Below, in pieces: positions 35,976-48,340 of a DNA stretch of 64,000 bases. Every line of letters starts with the position of its first letter. The stretch's first letter is position 1. The notes under the pieces were generated by a model. It saw only the letters and a program-made list of their open reading frames with translations, was not told the DNA's origin and ran no database searches. The stretch is from Cokeromyces recurvatus. Taxonomy: Eukaryota; Mucoromycota; Mucoromycetes; Mucorales; Mucoraceae. The position numbers and the translations under genes are program-made. The DNA lies in NCBI RefSeq assembly GCF_025118155.1, contig NW_026251403.1, forward strand, positions 463,001 to 527,000, read 5' to 3'.

Positions 35976-36527
35976 AAGCCCCTGACGATAAATCATTTAA
36001 CTTAAAGGTTATTTTAAATATCCATAGTTTTATCAGCAACCATATTTATGATGATGCTATTTTTAACGGCTGTTTCTTTTTTTAAACTGGAAAATCTTTT
36101 TAATAATAGGTAGTCCGAGGAAATGAAAAGGATTACGTAAAAAAGAAAAAAAAATCTTATAAAAGATAGCTTTTTTTTTTATTAACGACCAATAGAAAAT
36201 AGAAGGTGTTTTCTTTTGCTTTGTTACTTTTTTTTTTTATTTTTTTTTTTTTTTTGCATAATATATTGACATGCATAGTTTGAAGAAAAATGGTCTGTGT
36301 TTTTTTTTTCTAGTATTTGGAAAATTTCTGCTTTTTAAAAAAAGAGAAACTTTAATTTGTTTTTTTTTTTTTTTTTTTTTGTCAATAAATTTGTAAGCAA
36401 GACTTTACCATTTCCCCCGCAACATTCATATCCATATAATAATAAACAAATTACCCACTGAACCCCTTGTTTCTCTTTTTGTTTCTCTTTATATTATTTT
36501 TACCTTTATTTTTATTTTTAAAAAAAA
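33150..36527. other. Long gene-poor stretch
   Basis: 3.4 kb with T/A runs of 35-40 bases (34166-34200, 35934-35973) and scattered debris. A possible retroelement remnant is listed separately. A 45-codon open stretch at ~33667-33808 (+) reads ALLREAKEDTGELS but has no start and no match I know. The 3' part before 36528 is the Whi3-like promoter, very T-rich. Confidence 0.5.
33365..33470 (-). pseudogene. Possible non-LTR retrotransposon remnant
   Basis: On the minus strand an uninterrupted frame reads YDEEIKGLITLRRQKTFLYA followed by RW. This resembles the W-x-x-E-I-x-x-L-I-x-x-R-R linker between endonuclease and reverse transcriptase in LINE proteins. It is only ~35 codons long and nothing continues on either side. 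A microsatellite (CAA)n adjoins it. Confidence 0.25.
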
Positions 36528-38077
36528 ATGACAAGTAGTGATGATACATCTTGTGATACAAGGACATCAGTTCACCCTTTAGCTACGTCTACTGACAATG
36601 ATAATAATAATAGTAACTCATCAAATTCTCCCGACTCCTCAATGCAGTCTTCACCAGTGTTATCTTCTTCAACAACAGAAGATGTTACTACTATATTTGT
36701 AGTCGGATTTCCTGATGATATGCAAGAAAGAGAATTTCAAAACATGTTTATTTTTTCAAAGGGCTTCGAAGCAGCTTCGTTAAAATGGCATTGTAAAGAG
36801 CAAACTGATGATCAAGAACTCTTCTATAATCCATTTAATAATTTTAATAACAAGAAACAAATGGTAAAAATGAATGTTAACAAATATGCTACTGTCTTTT
36901 TGTTGTTGTTGTTATTGTTATAAATAAAGGGACGCTGGTATTAATAGATATATTTCTATAGATAGGATTTGCTAAATTTCATACTCGTCAGGAAGCAATT
37001 GATGCAGCAAATGAAATGAATGGTAGAAAAGTAGATATAGAGAAGGGGTCTATCTTAAAAGCTGAAATGGCCAAAAAGAATTTACATATTAAGCATAATT
37101 CTACTACATCCTCTACAAATGCAAATATTAGTAGCAATAATTTATTATTTTTGCCTGATCAGACTACTACTACTACAAGTCCCCCAATAACAACCCACTT
37201 TTTACGAAGATTTAGTCAACCTCAAATTCAACAGCCTGATATATTATCTTCCTTTCCTAAAACTGACACTTCTACCTATCTAAAATCATTTTCTCCTCTT
37301 CCTAGCGATCTATTATCTCCCGGAGATTATGAAAATGACCCATTTTTGTCTGATCCACTTTTAACAGAACCTAATACACCTTCTTTTAATGAATCCCTGT
37401 TTGGTTCTCGTTCACAACCATTTGATATTCAAAGTAACAGAAACACAACAATAGCAACTCAAAGTAATCATAATAACACAGTTCATCCATATAGTTTGTT
37501 TTCTGCTTCCTCAAGATCACCTGAAACATTAGATGCTACCAGTTCATTAGGTTATCTTTCTAAATCAACACCTGCATTTTATAATAATTACGATTTTGCC
37601 TTTCCTTCTTTAAATAATGGGCTCCTTAATGGAGATGAATTTAGTTTATTAGGACGTAAGAATTCATTACAGCCGTCATCTAATACAAACAGTATTTTGC
37701 CAACATCATTATTTCGTAACAATTCAGCGGACCAGAATCCTCCATGTAATACACTCTATGTTGGTAATTTACCTCCAACTACGAGTGAAGATGAGTTGCG
37801 TTCTTTATTTTCTAGCTGTGAAGGTTATAAGCGTATGTGCTTCCGTCAAAAGCCTCAGGGACCCATGTGCTTTGTAGAATTTGAGGATATTGCCTACGCT
37901 ACTCAAGCTATAAATCAACATCAAGGTCATATCCTCTCTAATTCTATTAAAGGCGGTATTCGACTTTCATTTTCTAAAAATCCTCTTTTTATCAAACCTA
38001 ATAAGGAAAATATGGCTGTTACTAGTAATGCATTTAATTTCAAACAAATGGGCACCGCTTTGTTGACCGAACAATAA
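36528..38077 (+). CDS. Whi3-like RNA-binding protein, two RRMs
   Basis: Exons 36528-36863 and 36962-38077 (phase-0 intron); 483 residues. RRM1 (~53-150) is split by the intron: [11 protein letters not shown] is RNP2-like and [12 protein letters not shown] is RNP1-like. A long Ser/Asn/Thr-rich linker follows. RRM2 (~370-450) has [20 protein letters not shown] and [12 protein letters not shown], which is diagnostic of the Whi3 family. Whi3 proteins bind mRNAs of G1 cyclins, delay the cell cycle and form condensates (family knowledge); the low-complexity linker here fits that. The usual polyQ tract is absent. Probably cytoplasmic. Confidence 0.88.
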
Positions 38078-39083
38078 TCTCAAACAATCTTCCATAACTT
38101 TAAATCATATCTATATCTTGCATAATTTTAATTATTTTTTTTTTGTTCTAAAAAAGAAAAAAACAACAACTGTACATTTCTTTATATCGTCTTGTATCTT
38201 ATTATCACACATATTTGTTATATAGCATATTATTATTTTACCTTTTCTTTTCTTTTATCTTTAATACCTTTACATTTAAAAATAAAATAATAGTAAAAAT
38301 ATGTTCTCAATTATGATTTTTATTATTATTATGAGAGCTATTCCCAAAATTCTTAAAGGTTTTGTTTAATTTTAGAAAAACGTTATCATAAAAGAAAATC
38401 CGATGTAAATGAGCTTGAATATAAATATGTATATGTGTATATATATAAATATATACATTATATAAAGGCAAGTCTAAATGCTTCCAGACTAACATTTCTT
38501 TCCGAAGAATAAATTTGCGTAGATTTAAATTCTTGTGTTGAACGCCTATAATACTATTATATTTTCTTATATCCTGCTCTACAGGAGGGTTGCCCTAATT
38601 ATATCTATATAACACACACACACACACACACACACACAAAGGCCCTATTAATAATTACAGATACGTTAGTCTATCATTTGTCTTTTAATAAAAGTCTTTG
38701 AATACTGCAACATCATAACTTTTAATTTGGATATAATCTAGGGGACTAAAGAAGCTTCCTTTAACAAACTCAATATTTTTATGAACCATGCCGGATGAGA
38801 CAAATATTTATTTTATAAATAAATAGCCTATTATCGTGTATGTTTTTTTCTTTTGGTTATAAAATCTGCATTTGATATGTAACTGACATTTTTATATCTA
38901 GAATTATAGTTTTATCTTTACTTATCGGGGTTATTGACACAATTACATAATGATGTCTATATTGAACAATGTATACATCTTTTCAATTTTAACTTTCCTT
39001 TTAACTTTCCTTTTTTCTTTTTTTTTTAACTGGTAGCCTGTTAAATCTTTATTCTTGTCTCTTTATATAACAAAAATTATATA
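38078..39083. repeat. Intergenic with (AC)n microsatellite
   Basis: Contains an (AC)13 tract at ~38612-38638 and ATTATT repeats near 38320. No gene seen. It ends at the TA that borders the first terminal inverted repeat. Confidence 0.6.
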
Positions 39084-39399
39084 CTGTGCTTCCACTCTCA
39101 GTTTACCAGATGTTTGAAAACTTTGCTCACTTTTTTGAATTTTTTTTGGATTTAAATTGCCCAACTTTTCGAAAATAAATTGTCTACTTTTTCAACCAAC
39201 CAAAACAGTAAAGCAATCACAAAGATGTCTTTATTCAAGCATTTAGGGATTACATTGATCGAGTGCTGAATGAAGTTTTGTATATATTCAACAGGAATAT
39301 CTTCACTGACTTCAATTATTCTTGAAGAAATTGATTCTGTATCTTTCCATTTCTCTCTTCTAACTCGATCCTTCAGCACTTTCTAAAACATCTCAATAG
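39084..39399 (-). mobile_element. Transposon end: terminal repeat plus transposase 3' end
   Basis: Preceded by TA (39082-39083), the segment starts CTGTGCTTCCACTCTC, the same terminus as the 46.0-50.4 kb element. From ~39148 to 39399 it is the reverse complement of 42832-43086. The 73 shared residues (MLKDRVRREKWKD...) are identical, and I saw no base difference over the coding part. The match stops abruptly at 39399, so this is a fragment cut off by a rearrangement. Confidence 0.85.
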
Positions 39400-40184
39400 A
39401 TGTTGTGTATATAATGATATATTACATAATATCTTATAATATATAGATCAGAGTCATGATGGGCCGAATGATATTGTAGTTATTAGTTGTACACTTTATG
39501 CATACAATATTATTTGATTTCAGTTGATATAAGACATTCTTGTAATGAGAAAAATAATAATATTATAATAAATACTAACATTACGAGATAATGATAAGCC
39601 AGACAGTAGTGTAAAGAGTTATTAATGATAAAGACATATATGAATTATAGACTGTACCTATTAGTTATATATATACACATTATTATAATATTATCTAATA
39701 TACTAATTTATGAATACAATCATATACTATCTATACACTATACAATATAATGATATTCATTCAAGTAGTATATTGAGAAATGAATATATACATTATAAGT
39801 ATCTTCCCTATATCATTCACAAGTATGAACAAACGAGATTTCATTATTTGGTTTCAAGAAAAATGACCGGCTAGATCAAGCACCAATAATTTAATATTTA
39901 TTAGAGTTAACTGAGATTAATTCTCAGTCAGGGCAAAGACTAGAGCTCAAACACAATAACTTTAATTATTCTGTGGGAAAATATTCCTCTTTCAAGATAT
40001 CTTCATTCTGTTCCTGTCACAAAGTAACCCTGTTCTCCACAAGATCCATTTTGCACTCATTTTTGAGAAATTCAATTTTAATTCAATTTTTTATTTTATT
40101 CAATTTATAATAAAAATTTTATACAAAGTTTTCACAGATTTATTCTGTCTTTTTTTTGTTTTTTTTTTATATCTACCTTATCAA
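39400..40184. other. AT-rich filler between transposon fragments
   Basis: Many ATAT/TATA and ATATTATA strings and no ORF. Possibly a degenerate repeat element, but no terminal repeats were found. Confidence 0.4.
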
Positions 40185-40696
40185 CAATTTTCAAGATCAT
40201 CGAATATAGTATCGATCAAGGACCACACACGCGCAATGTACCATGATTCCTTATGAACAGTTTTCAAATTTCCTAATTCATACAGTCTTACAAAGGAATG
40301 GATGGTGTGTTTGGCCGAATCCAAATCATGATCCTTATCAATACTATAATTTATTTCCCAATCCTACGCCTTCAAGAGCTCAGCTCGTAGATCTTCAACA
40401 TTTCTAAGATTGAATGCATTGATATAAGTTGCAAGTTTTTCTGGTATAGAGTTGATGAATTGAATAGGGTTCTTTATCTTCATCTTCTCGATCTCTACTC
40501 CTGTAAACACACATTCCTTCAAATAATTTTTATCTTCCAAATCTAAAATCATGGAGCAAGCTGGGTGGTCCGCAAGATATTGCTTCCCAAATTCGTACAA
40601 AGCGTCTTCAACGATTTTACCGGTCGAGAGTTTCCATTTCTTTTCTTTTTCAAGTTTACTAAAAACTGCTTCAATCTCTGGATGTTTGCAAGACAC
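40185..40696 (-). pseudogene. Decayed member of the element-borne KW-x-LS-x-GK gene family
   Basis: An ORF at 40696-40364 reads EKKWKLSTGKIVEDALYEFG and later HPACSMILDLEDKNY. After an in-frame TAG at 40364-40366 the same frame continues with HTIHSFVRLYE and WYIARVWSLIDTIFDD to ~40185. Each block aligns by eye with the gene at 46.4-48.1 kb (KWYLSNGK...EDEL, HPCHSFIVD, YSFVREYE, WYKAHVWHFLDTVFNN). The C-terminal half of the family is missing. Function unknown. Confidence 0.7.
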
Positions 40697-41680
40697 TGAA
40701 TAAAATATCTTACGTTAGTGGGTGTTTCATGAGTATAATAAGCTTAACGTAATGACTTGCCGTGGGTACTGAGTAAGCGTTCGCCTAGTTCATCTAAATC
40801 TTCCTTGTAAACATTACAGCAAAGGCAAGCATATTGCTTATTAAAGGTCGTCTAATAATTTGGTTTAGTAAATCAATTGAAGCACAATGTGTCTGTTTTA
40901 AATACAAAAGATAAGGAAAGAGTAAACAGAAAAGACAAGTCCGTGAAAACTCTGTATAGTTCATTAGAAGAGGGAAAAAAAAAAATACAAAAATTGTGCC
41001 AAGGAAAATAACATGGAAAAATGACAAGGGTTATTTATATGTTTTTGCAAAGCATGATTTGGATAAGTGAATACTGCTATAATAAAGCATTATATGTAAA
41101 TGTTGTCAATGTAAATGTTGTCAGTGTGGATATTGTCTCCGAACAATCCTGCTTGTAATAAGATATATTTTTATCTTTATTCTCTCTGAGCTGTCGTTGT
41201 TACTAAAAATATACCCGACTATTATTTCTGAGATAAGTGTTAATATTAATTCACAGTGAATATTCCCGCTATAACAATACAAATTATTTATATGCTACTA
41301 TTATTATTATTATCATTCTCTAAGATGTTATTACATAACAATATTCAACATTATAGATGCATATATATAATATGTATGACTTGTATAGATAATTTTGTAA
41401 TTGCATATAACATTCATAACCCTATTGAATTCTTATAATTACATATTATGATGTATATAATTATTTTGTTTAATGCTCGAATACTCTAACAATGACTGTT
41501 ATTAAAACCGGATGTAGAATAAATATTATGCTGTGAAGTACAATACACTAGTTTTATCTGAATAACCTCTTCGCTATTTAAATAAATGATGGTTTATTTC
41601 TATTAACTTGGTTGTAAAGACGACTACAATCATAACAGACTACTTTTCTTATTTTATTATTGTATCCATTGTGTTTTGAG
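40697..41680. other. Spacer inside the mobile region
   Basis: No gene supported. The part to ~41030 may hold remains of upstream exons of the pseudogene (in one frame EDLDELGERLLSTHGK), with stops. TGTTGTCAATGTAAATGTTG at ~41100 is a small direct repeat. Confidence 0.4.
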
Positions 41681-43079
41681 ATGAATTTCTTTTATGAAGA
41701 TGACAGAGGCGGGATTGTGGATGATTCTGGTAACGAAGCGGCTGCTTTCGTTGTAGATTTGTCCTTTCAATTAGCTAATTTGACGAATCTACACAAGTTC
41801 ATTAAAAATAAAAATAAAAAGTCATCGTAGAAAACGAAGAGCCAAAAAGACACGGATATGTAGGAAGCAACCGTCAAGAAGGAAAGAAGCTCAACTTATA
41901 ACATCTATACAAACAAAGATCGACTACGATATATCTTTTTTCCTGCATGAAAAGTTGATGAAACACACTGAGACAGTTAAAGTAGCCAACGTTAATCCTG
42001 AGACTGCGAGAAAGTGGAAGAGAGAAATCACGAAAGACCCTGAGAAGAAGATACCCTTTTAAAAAAAAACGATTCGTACATCAATCAGAGCACCAAGTCA
42101 ACTAAATGAGAACCACAAAATGCACTTGATCAACTTTTTCGATGAGAATCCCTCAACTGTTATCCAATCCAGGATGCAGTCGAAAATTTAACCAAAAGCT
42201 TTGAAGGTTTGGAAATGGAAATAAAAAAAGAGTAAGGTTGTTGAATTGGTGAAAGAGGATTGCAATTTCAGTATAAAAGTTGTCACCCGCCATTCCAAGG
42301 AGAGAAATAGTCAGACGACTCTTGAGGCTCGCGCAAACTGGATTGAAGAAAAATGGCAAAACAAAGGTTTGCTTTTTATAAAGAATTGTGTTTTCCTTGA
42401 TAAAGCAAGATTCGATGTAAATATGCGTCGTTCAAGAGGTTGGGCACAGCATGGTAAACCAGCAATTGAGGAAACAACTTCTGCGAGGGGTATATCACAT
42501 ACAGTTATTGGTGCAGTTTCAGCATTTGGTGTTGTGAATGTAAACATGAGAGGGCCGGGCAATGTCAAGAAAAGAAGCGTTGTTAGTGCTAAAAAGAGAA
42601 AAACACCTAAGGATGCTGTTGCTGCTATACCAAAAGGAACTACAGTTGGCCACTTTGTGCAAATTCATTAGGGATACTTTAGACATTATGGATGAATTTT
42701 CCAACATGAAAGGATTTCATATGATTATGGATAATGCACCGATCCATTCTTGTAATATCGTTGACCTTATCATTTTAGAAAGGTTTTTTATATACCAGTA
42801 TACATCCCTCCATATTTGCCTAAACCCAATCCTATTGAGATGTTTTAGAAAGTGCTGAAGGATCGAGTTAGAAGAGAGAAATGGAAAGATACAGAATCAA
42901 TTTCTTCAAGAATAATTGAAGTCAGTGAAGATATTCCTGTTGAATATATACAAAACTTCATTCAGCACTCGATCAATGTAATCCCTAAATGCTTGAATAA
43001 AGACATCTTTGTGATTGCTTTACTGTTTTGGTTGGTTGAAAAAGTAGACAATTTATTTTCGAAAAGTTGGGAAATTTAG
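41681..43079 (+). pseudogene. Tc1/IS630-like transposase, heavily mutated
   Basis: From the ATG at 41681 the frame reads an acidic N-terminus, then stops at 41828, 41861 and others. HTH-like pieces (TVKVANVNPETARKWRREI) and the catalytic core follow in shifted frames. At 42390-42450 the usual LDEAGF is LDKARF, so Glu is Lys and Gly is Arg. MDNAPIHS is intact at ~42728. The PIE-x-FW region is frameshifted (~42830). The last 73 codons (42852-43079) are clean. Several nonsense and frameshift mutations make it clearly dead. It belongs to the same broad family as the 17.3-kb element but is a different lineage. Confidence 0.85.
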
Positions 43080-43283
43080 ATTCAAACAATCAGCAAATAA
43101 TTCATTACCTTTTAAATTTTAATATTGTTACTAATTATATTGGCTTTCTTTAAACACTATTTAAAGCAAACAAAACTTCTTTTCATTATTAATTATATGA
43201 GTACCTCTAGATCAAAACATAGGAATGTTAATTATTGGAGGAATATATATGCATATATAATTGGATCAAACTCCTTTAATAAA

Positions 43284-44159
<876 letters not shown>

Positions 44160-45584
44160 TTATATGTCATTACGCTTGACACTTGAATTTCTGCGTCCAC
44201 CATAAGATCGAGAGCTGCTTCGTCGAATTGGAGATCTGTTACGTCTGATGGGTGAACGGCTGCGTCTGATAGGTGAACGACTACGTCTTAAAGATGATCT
44301 TCTACGTCTCAAGGGTGATCTACTACGTCTAATAGGAGATCTACTACGACTCAAAGGGGATCTACTGCGACTCAAAGGGGATCTACTGCGACTTAAAGGA
44401 GATCTACTACGACTAGAAAGTGATCTACTACGACTGGGAGTTAAGCTTCTAGAATAACTTCGGCCTCGTGAATAACTACTACGTCTTCTACGTGAATAAC
44501 TACGTCTTCCACGAGAATAGCTACGTCTTCCACGGGAATAGCTACGTCTATCACGAGAATAGCTGCGTCTATCACGAGAATAACTGCGTCTATCACGAGA
44601 ATAAGATCTCTTTCTTCCTCTAGAATAGCTGGGGCTAGGGGATCTTGAGCGAGAGTAAGAATAACGTCTTCCGCGGCGAATAGGTGAGCGAATAGGTGAG
44701 CGAATAGGTGAACGAGAATAACGTCTAACTCTATCTCTACCACTACCAAAACGATCTCCACGTTGACTCATTGCTAGAGGACCACGATTACTAAGTCTTC
44801 TATAAGGAGGTGGAGAATAGCGTCCTAAAATATTTATTTTAGTAAATTAATCATTTTTTATCTAATAAGAACTTACCTCTACGAGGTGAAGGTGATCTTT
44901 TACGATATTTAGGAGCTACAACACAATCAAGTCTTTTACCATCTAATTGCGCCTAAACATATACATCAATTGTTAATCATTTTTCCAAATAAATAATATA
45001 TATAATTACATTATCCATATAACTTAAAGCTTTATCAGCGTCTTCTTGTGTTTCAAAATCAATATATGCTTTTCCCTTGTTGGTATTTACTATTTGTTAT
45101 TATATACATATATAGTTATTCTATTTTTATTTTTTGCACTCTTTATTCATTCATCTTTAACTGTTAATTACTTACAGGTTTTGTTGAAAGGGAATTCAAG
45201 GTGAGTAATTTTACCAAACTGACTAAAAATCTCTCTTATATGTTCTTCTTTTACATTGCGCGTCAAATTGGTGACAAGAATCGAATGCAGATGCTCTGGA
45301 CTAGCAGATCGTGAACGGCTACGGCGAGTAGGAGATTTGGAGCGTGGTGAGTGTGAACGGCCTCTTGAAGTAGAACGGCGGCGAGGAGAAGGTGATCTGG
45401 AATGTTGAGATCTTGGGGAAGCCCTGTTTTATATAATTAAAATTGAACAAAAAAAAAGTATTAAATATAAAAAATAGAGTAGAATGCTTTTTCTTTTTCT
45501 TTTTCTCTCTCTCTCTTTTTTTTATTCATAAATCTTTGAATAAAGAAAAATAGAATGAATTGATAAAGAATTATTTTCTTACAT
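44160..45584 (-). CDS. RNPS1-like SR splicing factor (RRM plus RS domain)
   Basis: Five exons (complement): 45584-45583, 45423-45176, 45089-45010, 44952-44877, 44824-44160; 356 residues. The start codon itself appears split: AT ends exon 1 and G begins exon 2 (AT|GTAAGA...AACAG|GGCT). No other in-frame Met precedes the RRM. An N-terminal RS stretch (1-45) is followed by one RRM (~48-130) with SILVTNLTRNV, IFSQFGKI and GKAYIDFE. TRNV and the overall plan match RNPS1, a nuclear splicing activator of the EJC/ASAP complexes. The C-terminus (~165-350) is a long RS domain of SYSR(D/G)RR and RSRSPLS repeats. Confidence 0.85.
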
Positions 45585-46017
45585 TGTAAATTTAAGTATT
45601 AAATGCTCGACTTCTACAAAAGAAGAAGAAGGAAAAGTAGGGAAAAAAAGACTACAAATTAGGTGACGTTAAGAAACAGTCACACTATTATTTCTATTAT
45701 TATTTTTATTTTGAAGAAATGAGGACATTTGTTGTTAGAATTAAGTTAATTTTCAGATGAGGGAAACTGTATTCAAGGTAACAAAATAAAAGATGTATTT
45801 TATTTGAGGTGTCTATCAAAGTACATTATTTATTTGTCAAAGTGTTAGGGGAAAAAAAAATGATTAAGTCTGATAATGAAAACAAGACTTACAATAACAA
45901 TAGTACTAAATATTTTCGGATGAAATGTAGACTAGTTCCATAATTTTTTTAAATCAATCAATAAAAATTTGAGAAGAAGCAAAAATAGATTTAGACAAAA
46001 TAAAACTAGTTTTTAGA
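45585..46017. promoter_or_regulatory. RNPS1 upstream region up to the transposon border
   Basis: 433 bp with no gene. The TIR element begins immediately after, so the promoter of the SR-protein gene lies within ~430 bp of a mobile element. Confidence 0.5.
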
Positions 46018-46019
46018 TA

Positions 46020-46156
46020 CTGTGCTTCCACTCTCAATTTACTGACTTTTTGAAAATACTGCCTACTTTTTTGAGAAAAATTGCACATTGTGCGAGGCTA
46101 ATTTGCCCAACTTTTTGAATATAGATTGATCAGCTTTCACGAATAAGTTGGCCAAT
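46020..46156 (+). repeat. Left terminal inverted repeat of the 4.4-kb element
   Basis: Begins right after TA. Contains an inner palindrome GCACATTGTGC (~46083-46093). Confidence 0.9.
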
Positions 46157-46366
46157 ATTTTGAATTCTTATAGTAACAAAGGATTATACACAAAAATGAG
46201 CATCTCTTATGAAGATGGAAAAATAACTCTTTTAGAAAACACGAAAATGCATAATAGTAGAAAAGCATTGTTTTTTTTAACATTTGAGAAAATATAATTT
46301 TACTACCTATAATTTACTTTTCCTCGTTATCCATATAAGTATTGTTTTGCTTACATGTACAACTAT

Positions 46367-48094
46367 TTAACGCATGTTTTTAATTTTTTTGTTGCTCCTA
46401 TTTGAAGTCACAGAGCTAGTGCTAGTCTCAGGCATAACAGATGGTTTAGAAGACGTCCAATATGTTTCTAGCCAACTTGAATCAGCATTGCTGACAGCAG
46501 TAGGTGAGGTAGGTAACAACAGTAAGACTCTCTTCACAATTTCTCTAGCAAGCCAAGCGGAGTTCATGGATGGTAATACAGTAGGACCGAAGTTGGATAT
46601 GTCGCTGCTAATATGAACGGAACGGACTCTTGTTATTCTTTTTACATACGGGGTAGGACGATCAGCTCTGATAAAGCGAGATTGTAATCCCGAGTGTATA
46701 AAACCAACAACTTCAATGTCAGCTATTGCTTGAATGTTCATTGCTAGATTGTCCAGCATATCTTTTAGACATTTTGGCAGCTTGATATATCCTTTAATGA
46801 GTTTTTTGATTGCATCGTCACCATCGTAATCTTTGCCAGTTTCTGTGGCTCCGGATTCGAGGACATTATCGTGGTTGCATACTAACTTGCGGAATATTAT
46901 GTCACATTTGGAACCAATTTTCTTTGTTACAAGTGAGTCAATGGCTCCAATAGACCTATCCTTGTTCTTTCTCTTACTAGAGGAAAAACTTGTTTTTTCA
47001 CCTCTAAAATAAGCAGAGTTAACCCTTTATAAAATTGAATAAAAGAAATTCAATGTAGCTTACCTTAGTATTTCTATCTCACTTACGTTGTTGAATACTG
47101 TATCTAGAAAATGCCATACGTGTGCTTTATACCATTCTTCACTATGTGGTCGTTTAAAACTTTCGGATTCGTACTCTCTTACGAAAGAATAAACGGTAAA
47201 TCTAATCCAATCCATGTCTTGAGAATAATTTTCATCCAATTGCTCTGGTGTAAAAATTTTCTGACGTAAAGCAGTTGTGATAGTGAGATTGTATTTATTG
47301 AAATAGTCACGTAATTTAGTAGGCATGGTTGGCAGCTTCTTCTCTCCAAACGACCCGATTTCCTGCAATTCATCATCACTGAACACTCGATATTTCTGAT
47401 AGTTGGCATCAGTCGGATCTACGATGAAGGAGTGACAAGGGTGCTCTTCATTGCATTGCATCCCAAAAACGAAAAGTTCATCCTCCATACATTTACCATT
47501 AGACAGATACCATTTTTCTTCGGCTTTCATTTTATTGAAGCTTCTTTCAAATTTCATTTTGGGATCGTCACTTGGTATATTCAAAAGATTTTTAGTTTGT
47601 TCAGTATCTTTTTGCTCGTTTTGTTCGTCGGTTTCATTGGTACCATCATCAGTTTTTTCATGGTTTTCTTCAAGAGCTTCTTCTTGTGTTTTTTGATTTT
47701 CAGCAAGTTGTTCGTTAGTAAATTCTACCGCGTTTTGAACATCAAAAAGTTTCTCGGAATAAAATAAAGATCGACGGCGGATTGAATAAAAATGAATTTT
47801 GACAGCTTGATCATCAAAGAACTTTAAAAAAAATAACTTAGTATCACATTCAAATGATTGAAAGCTTCATACCTACATCCAATTTGTGCTTTTTCACGCG
47901 CCTTGTCCATAGAATCAAATCCTTGTCATTTTTTTTTTTTTTGCTTTTAGAGAACGGTTTGAAATTGACTTGATTGCATCATAAAATTCTCTTTTAGCAT
48001 CTTGTAAACTTTTTAACTTTAACACACGAGAAAATTGAAGAACACTAAAGTTGAAATAGTGTTTTTCGATGTATTCCACAGCTCTTAAATTCAT
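46367..48094 (-). CDS. Element-borne gene of unknown function (KW-x-LS-x-GK / KLPK family)
   Basis: Exons (complement): 48094-47877, 47821-47064, 47003-46367; GTAGGT and GTAAGC donors, AAAG and TTTTAG acceptors, ~538 residues. Exon 1 has a 14-A run (47929-47942) that is one base off frame, so it is either miscounted or disabling. The N-terminus has FSVLQFSRVLKLKSLQDAK then WTRRVKKHKLD-FFDDQ. The middle is acidic and Gln/Glu-rich. Next come EEKWYLSNGK...EDELFVFG, HPCHSFIVD and WYKAHVWHFLDTVFNN. Exon 3 starts GEKTSFSSSKRKN, then GSKCDIIFR, KLPKCLKDML and VVGFIHSG, and ends basic (KKIKN). No domain is recognised. The D-IIFR ... E ... K-LPK layout faintly recalls PD-(D/E)XK nucleases; this is speculation. 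An ATATAG acceptor just upstream (48106) leaves room for another 5' exon. Confidence 0.6.
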
Positions 48095-48235
48095 TGGTAG
48101 TATATCTATATGCAGAAAAGAGAATGGTCTGTCTTTTTTTTTTTTTTTTTGAAAATTGACTACGTAAGCAATTTCTCAATTCCAAATGCCTTTTAACTAG
48201 GGGGAATATACATACACTGCAAAAAATTTATTCGT

Positions 48236-48340
48236 CGTACGTATGGAGTACTATACGGTGTACTATACATCGTACTCACGTACTGCATATATGGTGTACG
48301 GTACGTCGTACGTGCGTACGCCGTATAGTACTCCATACAT
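48236..48340. repeat. GTAC-rich palindromic cluster
   Basis: Perfect 18-bp inverted repeat GTATGGAGTACTATACGG (48241-48258) / CCGTATAGTACTCCATAC (48321-48338). The 62-bp loop is itself full of CGTAC, GTACG and TATAC words. The composition is wholly unlike its surroundings. Confidence 0.85.

Noticed and set aside
39400..40184. Solo LTR beginning TGTTGTGTAT
   Set aside because: No matching CA end with a target duplication could be found; AT-rich sequence gives many chance TG...CA pairs.
41100..41500. Second LTR candidate (TGTTGTC...TAACA)
   Set aside because: Flanking bases do not form a target duplication and no internal retroelement coding is adjacent.
44248..44761. Two further ORFs overlapping the RS domain in other frames
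   Set aside because: Shadow frames of the repetitive RS-coding exon, which itself has clear RRM linkage.
48236..48340. GTAC-rich repeats as a CRISPR-like array
   Set aside because: No regular repeat-spacer spacing, and this is a eukaryotic nuclear sequence; it is a palindrome cluster.
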